Positions 39,612 to 48,450 of a DNA stretch of 64,000 nucleotides are shown one piece after another. Within the stretch, counting starts at the first letter, position 1. Every line of letters begins with the position of its first letter. The notes beneath the pieces are model-generated. The model was not told where the DNA came from. It made no database searches and was given only the letters and a program-made list of their open reading frames with translations. The DNA lies in the NCBI GenBank assembly GCA_024103275.1, contig JAGFIV010000090.1, positions 30,628 through 94,627 on the forward strand, in the 5' to 3' direction. Made by a program: the position numbers and the translations under genes. This stretch comes from Flavobacteriales bacterium (lineage in GTDB: Bacteria; Bacteroidota; Bacteroidia; Flavobacteriales_F; PHOS-HE28).

Positions 39612-40085
39612 ATGAGCACACCGGCCTACTATACCGAAGAGGGCCTCAAGAAGCTGCAGGAAGAACTGCACAGGCTCCGCACCGTTGATCGGCCCCACAT
39701 CAGCCAGCAGATCGCGGAGGCCCGCGACAAGGGCGACCTCAGCGAGAACGCCGAGTACCACGCGGCCAAGGAGGACCAGGGCCTGCTGGAGGCCCGCATC
39801 GCCAAATTGGAGGAGACCTTGGCCAATGCCCGCGTGGTGGACCCGGAGCAGCTGGATACCGACAAGGTGTACATCCACACCACCGTGAAGGTGCGGCCAA
39901 TGGGCGGAGAAGGCGAACGCTCCTTCACCCTGGTGGCCGAAAGCGAGGCGGACATCAAGAATGGGAAGATCAGCGTTTCCTCGCCCATCGGCCAGGGATT
40001 GCTGGGCAAGAAGCCCGGCGAGGTGGCGGAGATACAGGTGCCCAACGGCACCATGCGCTTCGAAGTGATCGAGATCTCCCGGTGA
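39612..40085 (+). CDS. greA: transcription elongation factor GreA
   Basis: 157 residues from ATG 39612 (MSTPAYYTEEGLKKLQEELH); the longer frame from 39531 covers the promoter and hairpin. The N-terminal coiled coil contains the catalytic acidic tip (KGDLSENAEYHAAKEDQG), followed by the FKBP-like C-terminal domain (VRPMGGEGERSFTLVAESEAD...SPIGQGLLGKKPGEVAEIQVP). GreA binds the RNA polymerase secondary channel and stimulates transcript cleavage in backtracked complexes. The HIT gene follows with a TGATG overlap, so both are probably translated from one mRNA. Confidence 0.96.
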   Translation: MSTPAYYTEEGLKKLQEELHRLRTVDRPHISQQIAEARDKGDLSENAEYHAAKEDQGLLEARIAKLEETLANARVVDPEQLDTDKVYIHTTVKVRPMGGEGERSFTLVAESEADIKNGKISVSSPIGQGLLGKKPGEVAEIQVPNGTMRFEVIEISR

Positions 40086-40474
40086 TGGCCAGCATCTTTT
40101 CGCGCATCATCAGCGGGGAGATCCCAAGCTACAAGGTGGGGGAGGATGAACGCTTCCTGGCTTTCCTGGACATCAATCCCGTGCGCCGGGGGCACACGTT
40201 GGTGATCCCCAAATTGGAGGTCGACAAGTTCTTCGACCTTCCGGCGGACGTGTTGGCGGGCATCATGCCTTTCGCGCAGGGGGTTGCCGCCCGCATCGCC
40301 AAGGTGGTGCCGTGCAACCGCATCGGCGTCAGCGTGGTGGGGTTGGAAGTGCCCCACGCGCACGTGCATCTGATCCCCATCGACGGGTTGTACGACATGG
40401 ACTTTTCCCGGCCCAAGGTGAAGATGGCGCCGGAGGAATTGGGTCGGCTTGCGGAACAGATCCGCAACGCCTGA
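40085..40474 (+). CDS. HIT family protein (histidine triad nucleotide-binding)
   Basis: 129 residues; ATG 40085 overlaps the greA stop (TGATG). The histidine triad HAHVHLIP (H91, H93, H95) and the N-terminal FSRIISGEIPSYKV...FLAFLDINPVRRGHTLVIPK are diagnostic. HIT hydrolases of the HinT branch remove AMP from nucleoside phosphoramidates, using the middle His as nucleophile; the in vivo substrate is unknown. The greA-HIT pairing recurs in Bacteroidota and is probably an operon. No signal peptide; cytosolic. Confidence 0.93.
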   Translation: MASIFSRIISGEIPSYKVGEDERFLAFLDINPVRRGHTLVIPKLEVDKFFDLPADVLAGIMPFAQGVAARIAKVVPCNRIGVSVVGLEVPHAHVHLIPIDGLYDMDFSRPKVKMAPEELGRLAEQIRNA

Positions 40475-40483
40475 GCCACGCGT

Positions 40484-41107
40484 TCACTTCTTCAGGCGGT
40501 CCGGGTTGTTGCGGACGAAGCTGGCCCAGCTGCCGCCACGCCGCCCCGAGGGGGGGCGTGGGGCCGCCTGCCGGACGTTGCCCGCACTGGCGAAATGGTG
40601 GCACAGCGCCACCGCCACGGCATCGGTGGCATCGGTGCTTTTGGGCAACTTGTCCGGCCCGAGGATGGCCAACAACATCGCCGCTACCTGCTCCTTGGTT
40701 GCCGCGCCACGACCGGTGATGCTCTGCTTCACCCGCCTGGGCGCATATTCGACCACGGGGATGTCGCGGTGCAGCGCCGCGGCGATGGCCACCCCTTGCG
40801 CCCGGCCCAGCTTCAGCATGCTTTGCACGTTCTTGCCGAAGAATTGCGCCTCGATCGCCAGTTCGTCCGGGTGGTGCTTAGCGATGATCCCCAGCACATG
40901 TCGGAAGATCGCGCGCAACCGCAGGGTGTGGTCATCACCGGCGGGTAAGCGGATCGCATCGGCCTCCAGCAGCCGCACCGCAGGGCCCTGTACATGCAAC
41001 ACGCCGAAGCCCATCACCACCGTGCCGGGGTCGATCCCCAGGATCACCCGCTCCGTGGGCTGTCCTTCCCGGCTACTTTTGGCCGACCCGGATCGCGTTG
41101 TGATCAT
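40484..41107 (-). CDS. ruvC: crossover junction endodeoxyribonuclease RuvC
   Basis: 207 residues from ATG 41107. The catalytic acidic residues are in place: D26 in [16 protein letters not shown]86 in [12 protein letters not shown], and D159 and D162 in [30 protein letters not shown] and [21 protein letters not shown] are conserved too. RuvC resolves Holliday junctions with RuvAB. The 20-residue N-terminal extension before VILGIDPG is unusual; a GTG at codon 21 would give a start closer to the family norm. It is divergent from the flippase gene, only 3 bp apart, so its promoter must lie within that gene. Confidence 0.95.
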   Translation of the reverse strand: MITTRSGSAKSSREGQPTERVILGIDPGTVVMGFGVLHVQGPAVRLLEADAIRLPAGDDHTLRLRAIFRHVLGIIAKHHPDELAIEAQFFGKNVQSMLKLGRAQGVAIAAALHRDIPVVEYAPRRVKQSITGRGAATKEQVAAMLLAILGPDKLPKSTDATDAVAVALCHHFASAGNVRQAAPRPPSGRRGGSWASFVRNNPDRLKK

Positions 41108-41110
41108 CCA

Positions 41111-42073
41111 ATGACTCGTGCAACCTTGCGCTTGGTACGGTGGGCGGCCTTCATCGCCGCCGGCACCTATTTGTACCTCCGCCTGGCTGACGGCCAAGGT
41201 ACGTACACCTTCCGTGGGGACGTGCAGGGCGCACTGGCTGCAGCCCCGATCTGGTTTTGGCCGTTGATGCTGCTCCTTGCCGCGCTGAACTGGGGGCTGG
41301 AGGCAGCCAAGTGGCGGCGGTTGATGGGCCGCTTGCAATGGATGGGCCTGGGGCGGTCCTTCGCGGCAACGCTGGCCGGCACCTCCATTGGCCTGGTAAC
41401 ACCCAACCGCACCGGGGAAGTCGTGGGGCGCGTCCTGTTCCTGGCCCCGGAACATCGGTGGCAGGGATCATTTGCCACCCTGCTGGGCAGTATTGCGCAG
41501 TTTGCCACCACGGTGGTCATCGGCGTGGTGGCCATGGGCCTGTGGTGGGGCCGCTCATCGGTTTTCACGGGCATCGTCCCATGGGGTGGAGTGGTCCTGG
41601 CCCTGGCCGGAGCCGCGGTAGCGGTCGTCACCTTGGTGCTCTATTTCCGGCCGCACCTGTTGCTTCGGCTGATCCTGATGTTTCCCTTCCTGGGGCGCCT
41701 GCGGCGGGCCGCCCGGGTGTTGCAGGGCTATGCGCGTGCGGAGTTGGCGGCCGTGCTGGGCCTGAGCATGGCGCGCTACGCCATCTTTTGTTTCCAATAC
41801 CTTCTCTTTCTGTGGGTCTTTGCCGGCATGGGCTGGGTGGTCGGGCTTTGGGCCGTACCGGTGATCTACTTGGTCGTGACCTTGGTGCCCACGATGATGC
41901 TCACCGAACTGGGGGTGCGGGGATCGGTGGCGGTGGCGGTGTTGGCCCCGTGGGGCGGCGAACCGGCCATGGTCCTGCTGTCCTCATTCGGGGTATGGGC
42001 AGTAAACCTGGCCTTGCCGGCGTTGGCCGGGGCGGTGGTGATCCTGTTGGCGCGCATAAACAGCAGGCCATGA
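41111..42073 (+). CDS. flippase-like integral membrane protein (LPG synthase TM / UPF0104 family)
   Basis: 320 residues, hydrophobic throughout with about eight predicted helices. The motif [25 protein letters not shown] and the C-terminal [27 protein letters not shown] match the family that includes the membrane domain of lysylphosphatidylglycerol synthase and AglD-like flippases. It lacks the cytoplasmic synthase domain, so transport of a lipid or lipid-linked glycan is more likely. The next gene, a membrane glycosyltransferase, overlaps it (ATGA), which supports a joint role in cell-surface glycan or lipid assembly. Confidence 0.82.
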   Translation: MTRATLRLVRWAAFIAAGTYLYLRLADGQGTYTFRGDVQGALAAAPIWFWPLMLLLAALNWGLEAAKWRRLMGRLQWMGLGRSFAATLAGTSIGLVTPNRTGEVVGRVLFLAPEHRWQGSFATLLGSIAQFATTVVIGVVAMGLWWGRSSVFTGIVPWGGVVLALAGAAVAVVTLVLYFRPHLLLRLILMFPFLGRLRRAARVLQGYARAELAAVLGLSMARYAIFCFQYLLFLWVFAGMGWVVGLWAVPVIYLVVTLVPTMMLTELGVRGSVAVAVLAPWGGEPAMVLLSSFGVWAVNLALPALAGAVVILLARINSRP

Positions 42074-43230
42074 GCCCCTTGCTGGCCTTGTCCCTGGTGG
42101 CGTTCCTGGCAGTGATGGCCATGGCATCGGTGATGGGCGGATGGCGCGACGCCCTCGTCCAGGCCGGGTCCAATGGGAAGGACAAGGCCGGGGGGGAGGA
42201 CCCGCCGGGGTTCGCCACCTTGGTGATCCCGGCCCGCAACGCGGCGGAAACGATCGGGCCGCTGCTCCAGGACCTTCATGCGCAGGATTGGCCCAAGGAC
42301 CGGTATGAAGTGCTGGTGGTGGATGATGGCAGCGGGGATGGCACGGCGGCCATTGTCCGTGGCATGATGGCTGCGTGGCCCGCGCTGCGGCTGATCACAG
42401 CGGAAGGCCGCGGCAAGAAGGCGGCCATCGCCCAAGCAGTGCAATTGGCGCAAGGCGGGCATGTGGTATTGACGGATGCCGACGCGCGGTGCGGTACCCG
42501 GCGCCTGGGACGGATCATGGCGGCGTTCCGGCATGAGGGGCCCGACCTGTTGCTGATGCCGGTGGCCACGGAAGGGGCGGGACTATTGGGCCGGCTCCAA
42601 CAGGAGGAACAGATGGCCTTGCTGGGCGTGGCCGCCGGGACGGCATTGCAGGGCTGGCCCATACTCGCCAATGGGGCCAACATGGCGTTCAGCAAACAGG
42701 CCTTCCTGGCGGTAGGAGGCTATGCCGGTGATCGATGGGCCGGCGGCGACGACCTGTTCCTGTTGCGCCGCATGCGCAAGCACGGCCGCAAGGTGGATTA
42801 CCTGCCGGATGCGCAGGCGGCGGTCGTGGTGCAGGCGGAGCCGGACCTCGGCGGATTCTGGCGGCAGCGGTTGCGCTGGGCGGGCAAGATGCGCGCCGTG
42901 GGCGGGGAGGGCCTTTGGCTGCCGCTGTTGGCCCTGCTGTTGCCGTGGTTCCTTGTTTACGTGACGTGCTCGGTCACCGTGGACGAACTGATGCGGCAGC
43001 GCCCGATGGCCGTGCTGCTCTTCGTGGGCGGCGCGTGGCTGCTGTGGCTTCTGCCGGTGGCTTCCTTGGTAGGCGCGGTCCGGAAGTTCCTGGCCGGTGT
43101 GCCCGGCCTGGTGGTGAAGGGCCATGCCCTGTCCACCATCGCCGCCTTTCTGGCCTTCCAGGTCTATGCCCCATTGGTCGCAGTGGCCTCGCTGTTTGCC
43201 AGGCCCGTGTGGAAGGGCAGGCGTGTGTAG
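42070..43230 (+). CDS. family 2 glycosyltransferase with membrane segments
   Basis: 386 residues, starting at the ATGA overlap with the flippase-like gene. An N-terminal hydrophobic helix precedes a GT-A domain with FATLVIPARNAAETIGPLLQDL, VLVVDDGSGDGT, LTDADARCG (DxD-type), GGDDLFLLRRM and QRLRWAGKM (QxxRW-like), then three or four C-terminal transmembrane helices. This is the layout of processive or lipid-linked-sugar GT2 enzymes. The acceptor is unknown. Coupling to the flippase-like protein suggests one pathway that makes and moves a lipid-linked product. Confidence 0.88.
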   Translation: MSPLLALSLVAFLAVMAMASVMGGWRDALVQAGSNGKDKAGGEDPPGFATLVIPARNAAETIGPLLQDLHAQDWPKDRYEVLVVDDGSGDGTAAIVRGMMAAWPALRLITAEGRGKKAAIAQAVQLAQGGHVVLTDADARCGTRRLGRIMAAFRHEGPDLLLMPVATEGAGLLGRLQQEEQMALLGVAAGTALQGWPILANGANMAFSKQAFLAVGGYAGDRWAGGDDLFLLRRMRKHGRKVDYLPDAQAAVVVQAEPDLGGFWRQRLRWAGKMRAVGGEGLWLPLLALLLPWFLVYVTCSVTVDELMRQRPMAVLLFVGGAWLLWLLPVASLVGAVRKFLAGVPGLVVKGHALSTIAAFLAFQVYAPLVAVASLFARPVWKGRRV

Positions 43231-43271
43231 GCCCTCGTCACCCTGGGCGGGCTGGCGGTATGCCCGGCTTG

Positions 43272-43667
43272 TCAGAAGGGGAGGTCGTCCTCGCCACTGT
43301 CCGCGGGCATGTCCGCGATGCCGGGCGGGGGCGGTGCCGATGCCGGAGCGGCCGAAGGGCCCGAGGGAGCGGTGGTTCCTCCCGTGGCTTTCTCAATCCG
43401 GTCCCCGCGAAGGCTGAGGAAATGCCGTGGCACACCGTTGCGGTCGGTGTACTCCCTGCCGTTCACATAGCATGTCACGGTCACCTGTTCACCGGGTGCC
43501 ACGGAGTCCAGCAAGGCCGCTTTGTCATTGGCGAATTCCACGGGGATGTGCTGCGGGTACTGCCCGGCGGTTTCCGTGATCACCAGTTCGCGCTTGCTGA
43601 ATCGTTCACTGATCTGCTGGGTCTGGCCCACCAGCTTCACCGTTCCGTTGATCGTTACTATGGCCAT
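43272..43667 (-). CDS. DUF3127 OB-fold protein with an SSB-like acidic C-terminal tip
   Basis: 131 residues. The first 92 residues match DUF3127 (INGTVKLVGQTQQISERFSKRELVITE...YPQHIPVEFANDKAALLD...VTCYVNGREYTDRNGVPRHFLSLRGDRIEK), an OB-fold family common in Bacteroidota. A Pro/Ala/Gly-rich linker follows, and the protein ends in GEDDLPF, very like the acidic tip with which single-stranded DNA-binding proteins recruit partners. By layout it resembles an SSB paralogue, but DNA binding is not demonstrated for the family as far as I know. Stand-alone gene between convergent and codirectional neighbours. Confidence 0.85.
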   Translation of the reverse strand: MAIVTINGTVKLVGQTQQISERFSKRELVITETAGQYPQHIPVEFANDKAALLDSVAPGEQVTVTCYVNGREYTDRNGVPRHFLSLRGDRIEKATGGTTAPSGPSAAPASAPPPPGIADMPADSGEDDLPF

Positions 43668-43708
43668 GATGTCCCTTTGTCTTTGGTCGTGATGTTTTGT
43701 TCAATAGG

Positions 43709-44605
43709 TCAGCGGTCGTTGAAGGCCAACAGGGTTTTCCAGGCCTCCTCCCTGTTCCCGGCCTCCAACAGCGCCTTTGCCCTTTGGTGCAATGCCTTTT
43801 CCAGGCCCGGGGCGTCGTCTTCCAGGTTGATGAACAGGTCGGCCAGCTCGGTGAGCTTGTATTCGTTCACCGCCGTTTCGTCAGGTATGGACCGTGCGCT
43901 GGCCAGGTTCCCGATGTCGTTGCCGCTAAGGATGCGGCTGTTGCGCACCGAGGCGGGCAGGGCGTCCACGCCCACGCCGAAATGCTGGTTGGGCTGGGGC
44001 AGCTCGAAGAGGGCATCGCCGTGGGCACGGCAGTAGTACGCCCCCCCCATGCGGCCCACCAGGTCGATCTTCCGTTGGTCGATCTTGCCGTCGGTGCCCA
44101 GCACGGACTCATCAATGTGCGCCAGCACCACCTCGCAGATCACCAGGTTGCCCGCCGCGCCGCCGGTGCCGGTCTCCACCACCTGCTTCACCCGGCACTC
44201 GAATTGCACCGGGCTTTCCTTCACCCGGAAGGGGCGCACCAGCTCGGAGGCCACCGGGGTGAGGCCGGATTTGGTGAACTCATCCACGCCCTCGGCGAAC
44301 TCGCCGCTGGCCACGGACACCTGCTGCACCATGGCGTAGGTCACCACATTGATGACCACTTCGGGCACAGCCTTCACGTTGTGGAAGGTGTGCTTGGTGG
44401 TGTTGTCCCGTCCCCGTCGCGCCGGGCTGAAGATCACGATCGGGGGGTTGGCACCGAAGGCGTTGAAGAAGCTGAACGGGCTCAGGTTGGGCCTGCCCTC
44501 GGCATCCACCGTGCTGGCCAAGGCCACCGGCCGAGGCCCGATGGCCCCGGTGAGGTAGCCGTGCATCTCGGGGACGGGTATCTGCGTGGGGTCCGCGCGC
44601 TTCAT
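43709..44605 (-). CDS. flavin reductase family protein (FMN-binding split barrel)
   Basis: 298 residues. The N-terminal 200 residues show the split-barrel flavoprotein pattern (GYLTGAIGPRPVALASTVDAEGRPNLSPFSFFNAFGANPPIVIFSPARRG; NVVTYAMVQQVSVASGEFAEGVDEF; SPVQFECRVKQVVETG; GNLVICEVVLAHID). The family binds FMN and reduces flavins or acts as a flavin-dependent oxidoreductase; the substrate is not identifiable. The C-terminal 90 residues are helical and less conserved. A TATCTTCG box 25 bp upstream (44631-44638) diverges from the tRNA promoter. Confidence 0.88.
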   Translation of the reverse strand: MKRADPTQIPVPEMHGYLTGAIGPRPVALASTVDAEGRPNLSPFSFFNAFGANPPIVIFSPARRGRDNTTKHTFHNVKAVPEVVINVVTYAMVQQVSVASGEFAEGVDEFTKSGLTPVASELVRPFRVKESPVQFECRVKQVVETGTGGAAGNLVICEVVLAHIDESVLGTDGKIDQRKIDLVGRMGGAYYCRAHGDALFELPQPNQHFGVGVDALPASVRNSRILSGNDIGNLASARSIPDETAVNEYKLTELADLFINLEDDAPGLEKALHQRAKALLEAGNREEAWKTLLAFNDR

Positions 44606-44630
44606 GGCGGGTTCGTCAAAAATGGGTCCG

Positions 44631-44638
44631 CGAAGATA
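44631..44638 (-). promoter_or_regulatory. -7-like promoter box for the flavin reductase gene
   Basis: TATCTTCG on the minus strand is 7 of 8 to TAnnTTTG, back to back with the tRNA promoter box. Confidence 0.5.
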
Positions 44639-44658
44639 ACCCTGCCCGTTGGCCGGGT

Positions 44659-44666
44659 TATCTTTG
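44659..44666 (+). promoter_or_regulatory. -7 promoter box for tRNA-Leu
   Basis: TATCTTTG is a perfect match to TAnnTTTG, 42 nt before the tRNA 5' end. It may also serve tig downstream. Confidence 0.6.
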
Positions 44667-44708
44667 CCGCCCTGATGGAACGGCCACGGCCGTCATCCGC
44701 AAGGGTAA

Positions 44709-44790
44709 ACGGACGTGGCGGAACTGGTAGACGCGCTGGCCTTAGGAGCCAGTACCGCAAGGTGTGGGGGTTCGACTCCCCCCGTCCGTA
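44709..44790 (+). tRNA. tRNA-Leu (anticodon TAG)
   Basis: 82 nt. The acceptor stem ACGGACG (44709-44715) pairs perfectly with CGTCCGT (44783-44789) and has discriminator A44790. The D arm GGCGGAACTGGTAGACGC is the leucine type. The anticodon stem CTGGC/GCCAG carries loop CTTAGGA with anticodon TAG at 44743-44745. A long variable arm (class II tRNA) and the T loop GTTCGACTC follow. CCA is not encoded. It lies 100 bp upstream of tig. Confidence 0.96.
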
Positions 44791-44890
44791 CTGGTTCATC
44801 GAAGGAAAGCAACCAAATGCTTGGCGCATGCACCCATCCCGGCACCGGCCTCCCCAATGCGGGGGCGGGGGCCGCAGAAACCGGAAAGAA

Positions 44891-46243
44891 ATGAACATTG
44901 AACGCGAAGAGACAGGCGAACTGACCGCCACCCTGAAGCTGAAATTGGAGCCTTCGGACTACGTCCCGGCCGTGGACAAGGCCCTCAAGGAGCAGCGCCG
45001 GGGCGCTACCTGGCCGGGCTTCCGTCCGGGGCAGGTCCCGATGAGCATCGTCAAGAAACGCATCGGCAAAAGCGTGCTGGTCAACGAGGTGGAACGGCTG
45101 GTCGATTCCAGCTTGAGGAGATACATCGAAGAGAACAAACTGCGGGTGCTGGGCCAACCGTTGCCCAGCGGCGACGCGCCTGACGGGAACAACTGGGACC
45201 TGCCCGGCGATTTCCATTTCCAGTATGACATCGGCATGGTCCCGCCCATCGAGGTGGAGATGGATGATAAACTGGGCGTGGATCTCCCCGTGGTGGATGT
45301 CGATGATGCGCTGGTCGACAAGGAGGTGGCCGACATGCGCCGCCGGTACGGGAAGCTCACCGACGCGGAAACGGCGGGTGCCGAGGACATGCTCATGGGC
45401 GACCTGATCGAACTGGGCCCCGACGATGAGATCAAACCCGGTGGCCTGATGAACCGGACCACCATCACCCTGACCGACCTGGATGACGGGACGCGCAACC
45501 TTTTCCTGGGCAAGGCGGTGGGCGATGCCGTGAGGGTGGACCCGCACCGGATCAGCCGGGACCACGACGACCTGGCCCGGATGCTCGACGTGGACCACGA
45601 AGCGGTCCATGCGTTGGCCGACGGGATGTTGTTCCGCATCACCGACATCAAGCATCTTGAGCCGCTGCCGATTGGGCAAGACCTGTTTGACCGCGTGTAC
45701 GGACCGGGGGCGGTGGCCGATGAGGCTTCCTTCCGCGAAAAGGTGAGGCAGGGGATGGAGCAAATGTTCACCGGTGACAGTGAGCACTTGTACCGGCGGT
45801 TGGTGATGAAGGCCCTGTTGGAAAAGGTGGAGATCGGCCTGCCGGACGAATTCATCAAACGCTGGATATCGGCCACCAGTGAGAGGCCCGTCACCCCCGA
45901 GGAGGTGGAGGAGGGCTATGCGGACTACGCCAAGGGCCTGCGCAGGCAGCTGCTGGAGGACCGGATCGTGGAGAAATACGGGCTGGAGGCCAAGATGGGC
46001 GAGATCGAGGAGTTCGCCCAGCGCCGCGTGGCCGATCAATTTGCCCGGTATGGCGTCCCCGTCCCGGAAGCGGGGAAGGTGCAGGAGATGGCCCGGCGGA
46101 TGGTCGCCGACCATGAACAGTCGCGGATGATGCGCGACCTGATCGTCGAGCGGAAAATGATCGCCCACTTCAGGGCCATGCTCAATCCCAAGGAGAAGAA
46201 GATGCCGGTGGACGAGTTCGTAAACTTGGCCCATTCCATTTGA
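44891..46243 (+). CDS. tig: trigger factor, ribosome-associated chaperone
   Basis: 450 residues from ATG 44891. The N-terminal ribosome-binding domain contains WPGFRPGQVPMSIVKKRIGKSV (the GFRxGxxP loop). It is followed by a PPIase-like middle domain, here very divergent (FLGKAVGDAVRVD), and a long helical C-terminal substrate-binding region ending in NPKEKKMPVDEFVNLAHSI. Trigger factor meets nascent chains at the ribosome exit. Sequence divergence from E. coli is large but normal for Bacteroidota. It heads the tig-clpP-clpX order seen in many bacteria. Confidence 0.92.
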   Translation: MNIEREETGELTATLKLKLEPSDYVPAVDKALKEQRRGATWPGFRPGQVPMSIVKKRIGKSVLVNEVERLVDSSLRRYIEENKLRVLGQPLPSGDAPDGNNWDLPGDFHFQYDIGMVPPIEVEMDDKLGVDLPVVDVDDALVDKEVADMRRRYGKLTDAETAGAEDMLMGDLIELGPDDEIKPGGLMNRTTITLTDLDDGTRNLFLGKAVGDAVRVDPHRISRDHDDLARMLDVDHEAVHALADGMLFRITDIKHLEPLPIGQDLFDRVYGPGAVADEASFREKVRQGMEQMFTGDSEHLYRRLVMKALLEKVEIGLPDEFIKRWISATSERPVTPEEVEEGYADYAKGLRRQLLEDRIVEKYGLEAKMGEIEEFAQRRVADQFARYGVPVPEAGKVQEMARRMVADHEQSRMMRDLIVERKMIAHFRAMLNPKEKKMPVDEFVNLAHSI

Positions 46244-46263
46244 CGCGGAGCCCCGGGCAAGGC

Positions 46264-46983
46264 ATGCAACAAGGCCCGGAACTGCACCACACATCCCACG
46301 AACACGCTTTGCACATGATCCCCCACGACGAATTCAGGAAGTACGCGGTGAAGCACCGCAACATCGCCGGCACCACGGTGGACGGCTACATCACCAGGTC
46401 CATCACCCCGTACATCATCGAGGAGCGCCAGCTGAACGTGGCACAGATGGACGTGTTCAGCCGCTTGATGATGGACCGCATCATTTTCCTGGGCACGGCC
46501 ATCGACGACCAGGTGGCCAACATCATCCAGGCACAGTTGCTTTTCCTGGAAAGCGTGGACCCGAAAAAGGACATCCAGATCTACCTCAACAGTCCCGGCG
46601 GGGGCGTGTATGCCGGCCTGGGCATCTATGACACCATGCAATACATCGTTCCGGACGTGGCCACCATTTGCACGGGCATGGCGGCGAGCATGGGTGCGGT
46701 GCTGCTTTGCGCGGGCGCCAAGGGCAAGCGCAGCGCGCTGAAGCATGCACGGGTGATGATCCACCAGCCCATGGGCGGGGCCGAAGGCCAGGCCGTGGAC
46801 ATGGAGATCACCGTGCGCGAGATCCTCAAGCTCAAGAAAGAGCTGTATGACATCATCAGCCAACACAGCGGACAACCTTATGACAAGGTCGAGAAGGATG
46901 GTGATCGTGACTACTGGATGATCGCGGAGGAGGCCAAGTCCTACGGCATGATCGACGAGTTGTTGGTACGCAACACCAAGTGA
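46264..46983 (+). CDS. clpP: ATP-dependent Clp protease proteolytic subunit
   Basis: 239 residues from ATG 46264; the open frame extends to a TTG at 46240 that overlaps the tig stop and is less likely. The catalytic triad is present with family spacing: S142 in GMAASMGA, H167 in VMIHQPMGG and D216 in DGDRDYWM. The processing-type N-terminus of about 48 residues before [25 protein letters not shown] is longer than in E. coli ClpP. ClpP forms the tetradecameric peptidase that works with ClpX, encoded downstream. It is 20 bp after tig. Confidence 0.96.
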   Translation: MQQGPELHHTSHEHALHMIPHDEFRKYAVKHRNIAGTTVDGYITRSITPYIIEERQLNVAQMDVFSRLMMDRIIFLGTAIDDQVANIIQAQLLFLESVDPKKDIQIYLNSPGGGVYAGLGIYDTMQYIVPDVATICTGMAASMGAVLLCAGAKGKRSALKHARVMIHQPMGGAEGQAVDMEITVREILKLKKELYDIISQHSGQPYDKVEKDGDRDYWMIAEEAKSYGMIDELLVRNTK

Positions 46984-47059
46984 TCGCGGGAAGGCATGCG
47001 CCGGCCTGCCCGTCACGGCGGGAGCATCGCGAGATCCGGCGTGCGGGATGCGGCTGCCG

Positions 47060-47067
47060 TATCTTCG
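47060..47067 (+). promoter_or_regulatory. -7-like promoter box before clpX
   Basis: TATCTTCG matches TAnnTTTG at 7 of 8 positions, 37 nt before the clpX ATG. It would allow clpX expression separate from clpP. Confidence 0.45.
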
Positions 47068-47104
47068 CACGGCCGTGCCACGTATCAGCGGCACGGCACC
47101 CCAA

Positions 47105-48340
47105 ATGGAAAAGAAAGAAGTGAAATGCTCCTTCTGCGGGCGCGACAAGCAGGACACCAATGTGCTGATCGCCGGCATCACCGGCCACATCTGTGACAAC
47201 TGCATCGCCCAGGCCCAGGCCATCATCGCCGAGGAACTGGGCCAGCGCGAACGTGCCGAGATTGAAGGCAACCTGGTCCTGCAGCGGCCGACCGACATCA
47301 AGGCGTACCTCGATGAGTACATCATCGGGCAGGACGAGGCGAAAAAGGTGCTCAGCGTGGCCGTGTACAACCATTACAAAAGGCTGATGCAAAAAGTGGT
47401 CTCCGCCGAGGATGTGGAGATCGAGAAGAGCAACATCATCCTGGTGGGGGAGACCGGCACGGGCAAGACGCTTTTGGCAAAGACCATCGCGCGGATGCTC
47501 AACGTGCCGTTCGCCATTGCCGATGCCACGGTGCTCACCGAGGCGGGCTATGTGGGCGAGGATGTGGAAAGCATCCTCAGCCGGTTGTTGCAGGCCGCTG
47601 ACTATGACGTGGCCAAGGCGGAGCGGGGCATCGTGTTCATCGACGAGATTGACAAGATCAGCCGCAAGGGGGACAGCGCGAGCATCACCCGCGACGTGAG
47701 CGGGGAGGGCGTGCAGCAAGCACTGCTCAAGCTGCTTGAGGGGGCGGTGGTGAACGTGCCGCCGCAGGGGGGGCGCAAACACCCGGAGCAGAAGCTGATC
47801 CAGGTGGACACGCGGAAGATCCTGTTCATCTGCGGGGGGGCCTTTGACGGCATCGACAAGATCATCGCCCGCCGTGTGCGCAGCAGTGCCATGGGGTATG
47901 CCGCCAGCAAAGCCACCCGCATCAATGACGAGAACCTGTTGCAGCACGTGGGCCCGACCGACCTGCGGGCCTTTGGCCTGATCCCGGAGCTGATCGGCCG
48001 CTTCCCGGTGCTTACCTACCTGGATCCCCTGGACCGCACCAGCCTGCGGCGCATCCTCACCGAACCGAAGAACGCGCTGGTGAAGCAATACATCAAGTTG
48101 TTCGAGATGGACCGCGTGAAGCTCACCTTCGACAAGAAGGTGCTGGACTTCATCGTCGACCGCGCGATGGATTACAAGTTGGGGGCCCGCGGCCTGCGCA
48201 GCATCTGTGAGGCCATCATGACCGATGCCATGTACGAGGTGCCCAGCAGCCACGAGCGGCCGGACGAATTGCGCATCACCCTCAGTTATGCCCGGGAGAA
48301 GTTCGAAGGCTCACGGATGAGCCAGCTTAGGGTGGCATAG
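47105..48340 (+). CDS. clpX: ATP-dependent Clp protease ATP-binding subunit ClpX
   Basis: 411 residues from ATG 47105 ([17 protein letters not shown]); a frame from 47048 spans the promoter-like box. The zinc-binding domain uses C8, C11, C30 and C33. The AAA+ core has Walker A GETGTGKT (115-122), Walker [11 protein letters not shown] and the pore loop in [24 protein letters not shown] is followed by the [18 protein letters not shown] element, which includes the ClpP-interacting loop region (normally IGF; here the IGRFP context only). ClpX unfolds tagged proteins and feeds them to ClpP. Confidence 0.97.
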   Translation: MEKKEVKCSFCGRDKQDTNVLIAGITGHICDNCIAQAQAIIAEELGQRERAEIEGNLVLQRPTDIKAYLDEYIIGQDEAKKVLSVAVYNHYKRLMQKVVSAEDVEIEKSNIILVGETGTGKTLLAKTIARMLNVPFAIADATVLTEAGYVGEDVESILSRLLQAADYDVAKAERGIVFIDEIDKISRKGDSASITRDVSGEGVQQALLKLLEGAVVNVPPQGGRKHPEQKLIQVDTRKILFICGGAFDGIDKIIARRVRSSAMGYAASKATRINDENLLQHVGPTDLRAFGLIPELIGRFPVLTYLDPLDRTSLRRILTEPKNALVKQYIKLFEMDRVKLTFDKKVLDFIVDRAMDYKLGARGLRSICEAIMTDAMYEVPSSHERPDELRITLSYAREKFEGSRMSQLRVA

Positions 48341-48418
48341 GCAGCCGGGGACCAAGGCATTTCGGAGATCTTGCCTTATGGCCGGGCTGCGTTTGGGGCT
48401 TGTGGTCGGGGCGATCCC

Positions 48419-48426
48419 TATCTTCG
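48419..48426 (+). promoter_or_regulatory. -7-like promoter box for the DUF2911 gene
   Basis: TATCTTCG matches TAnnTTTG at 7 of 8 positions, 24 nt before ATG 48451. Confidence 0.5.
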
Positions 48427-48450
48427 CGCAGTACCCTAACTACAAACGAC

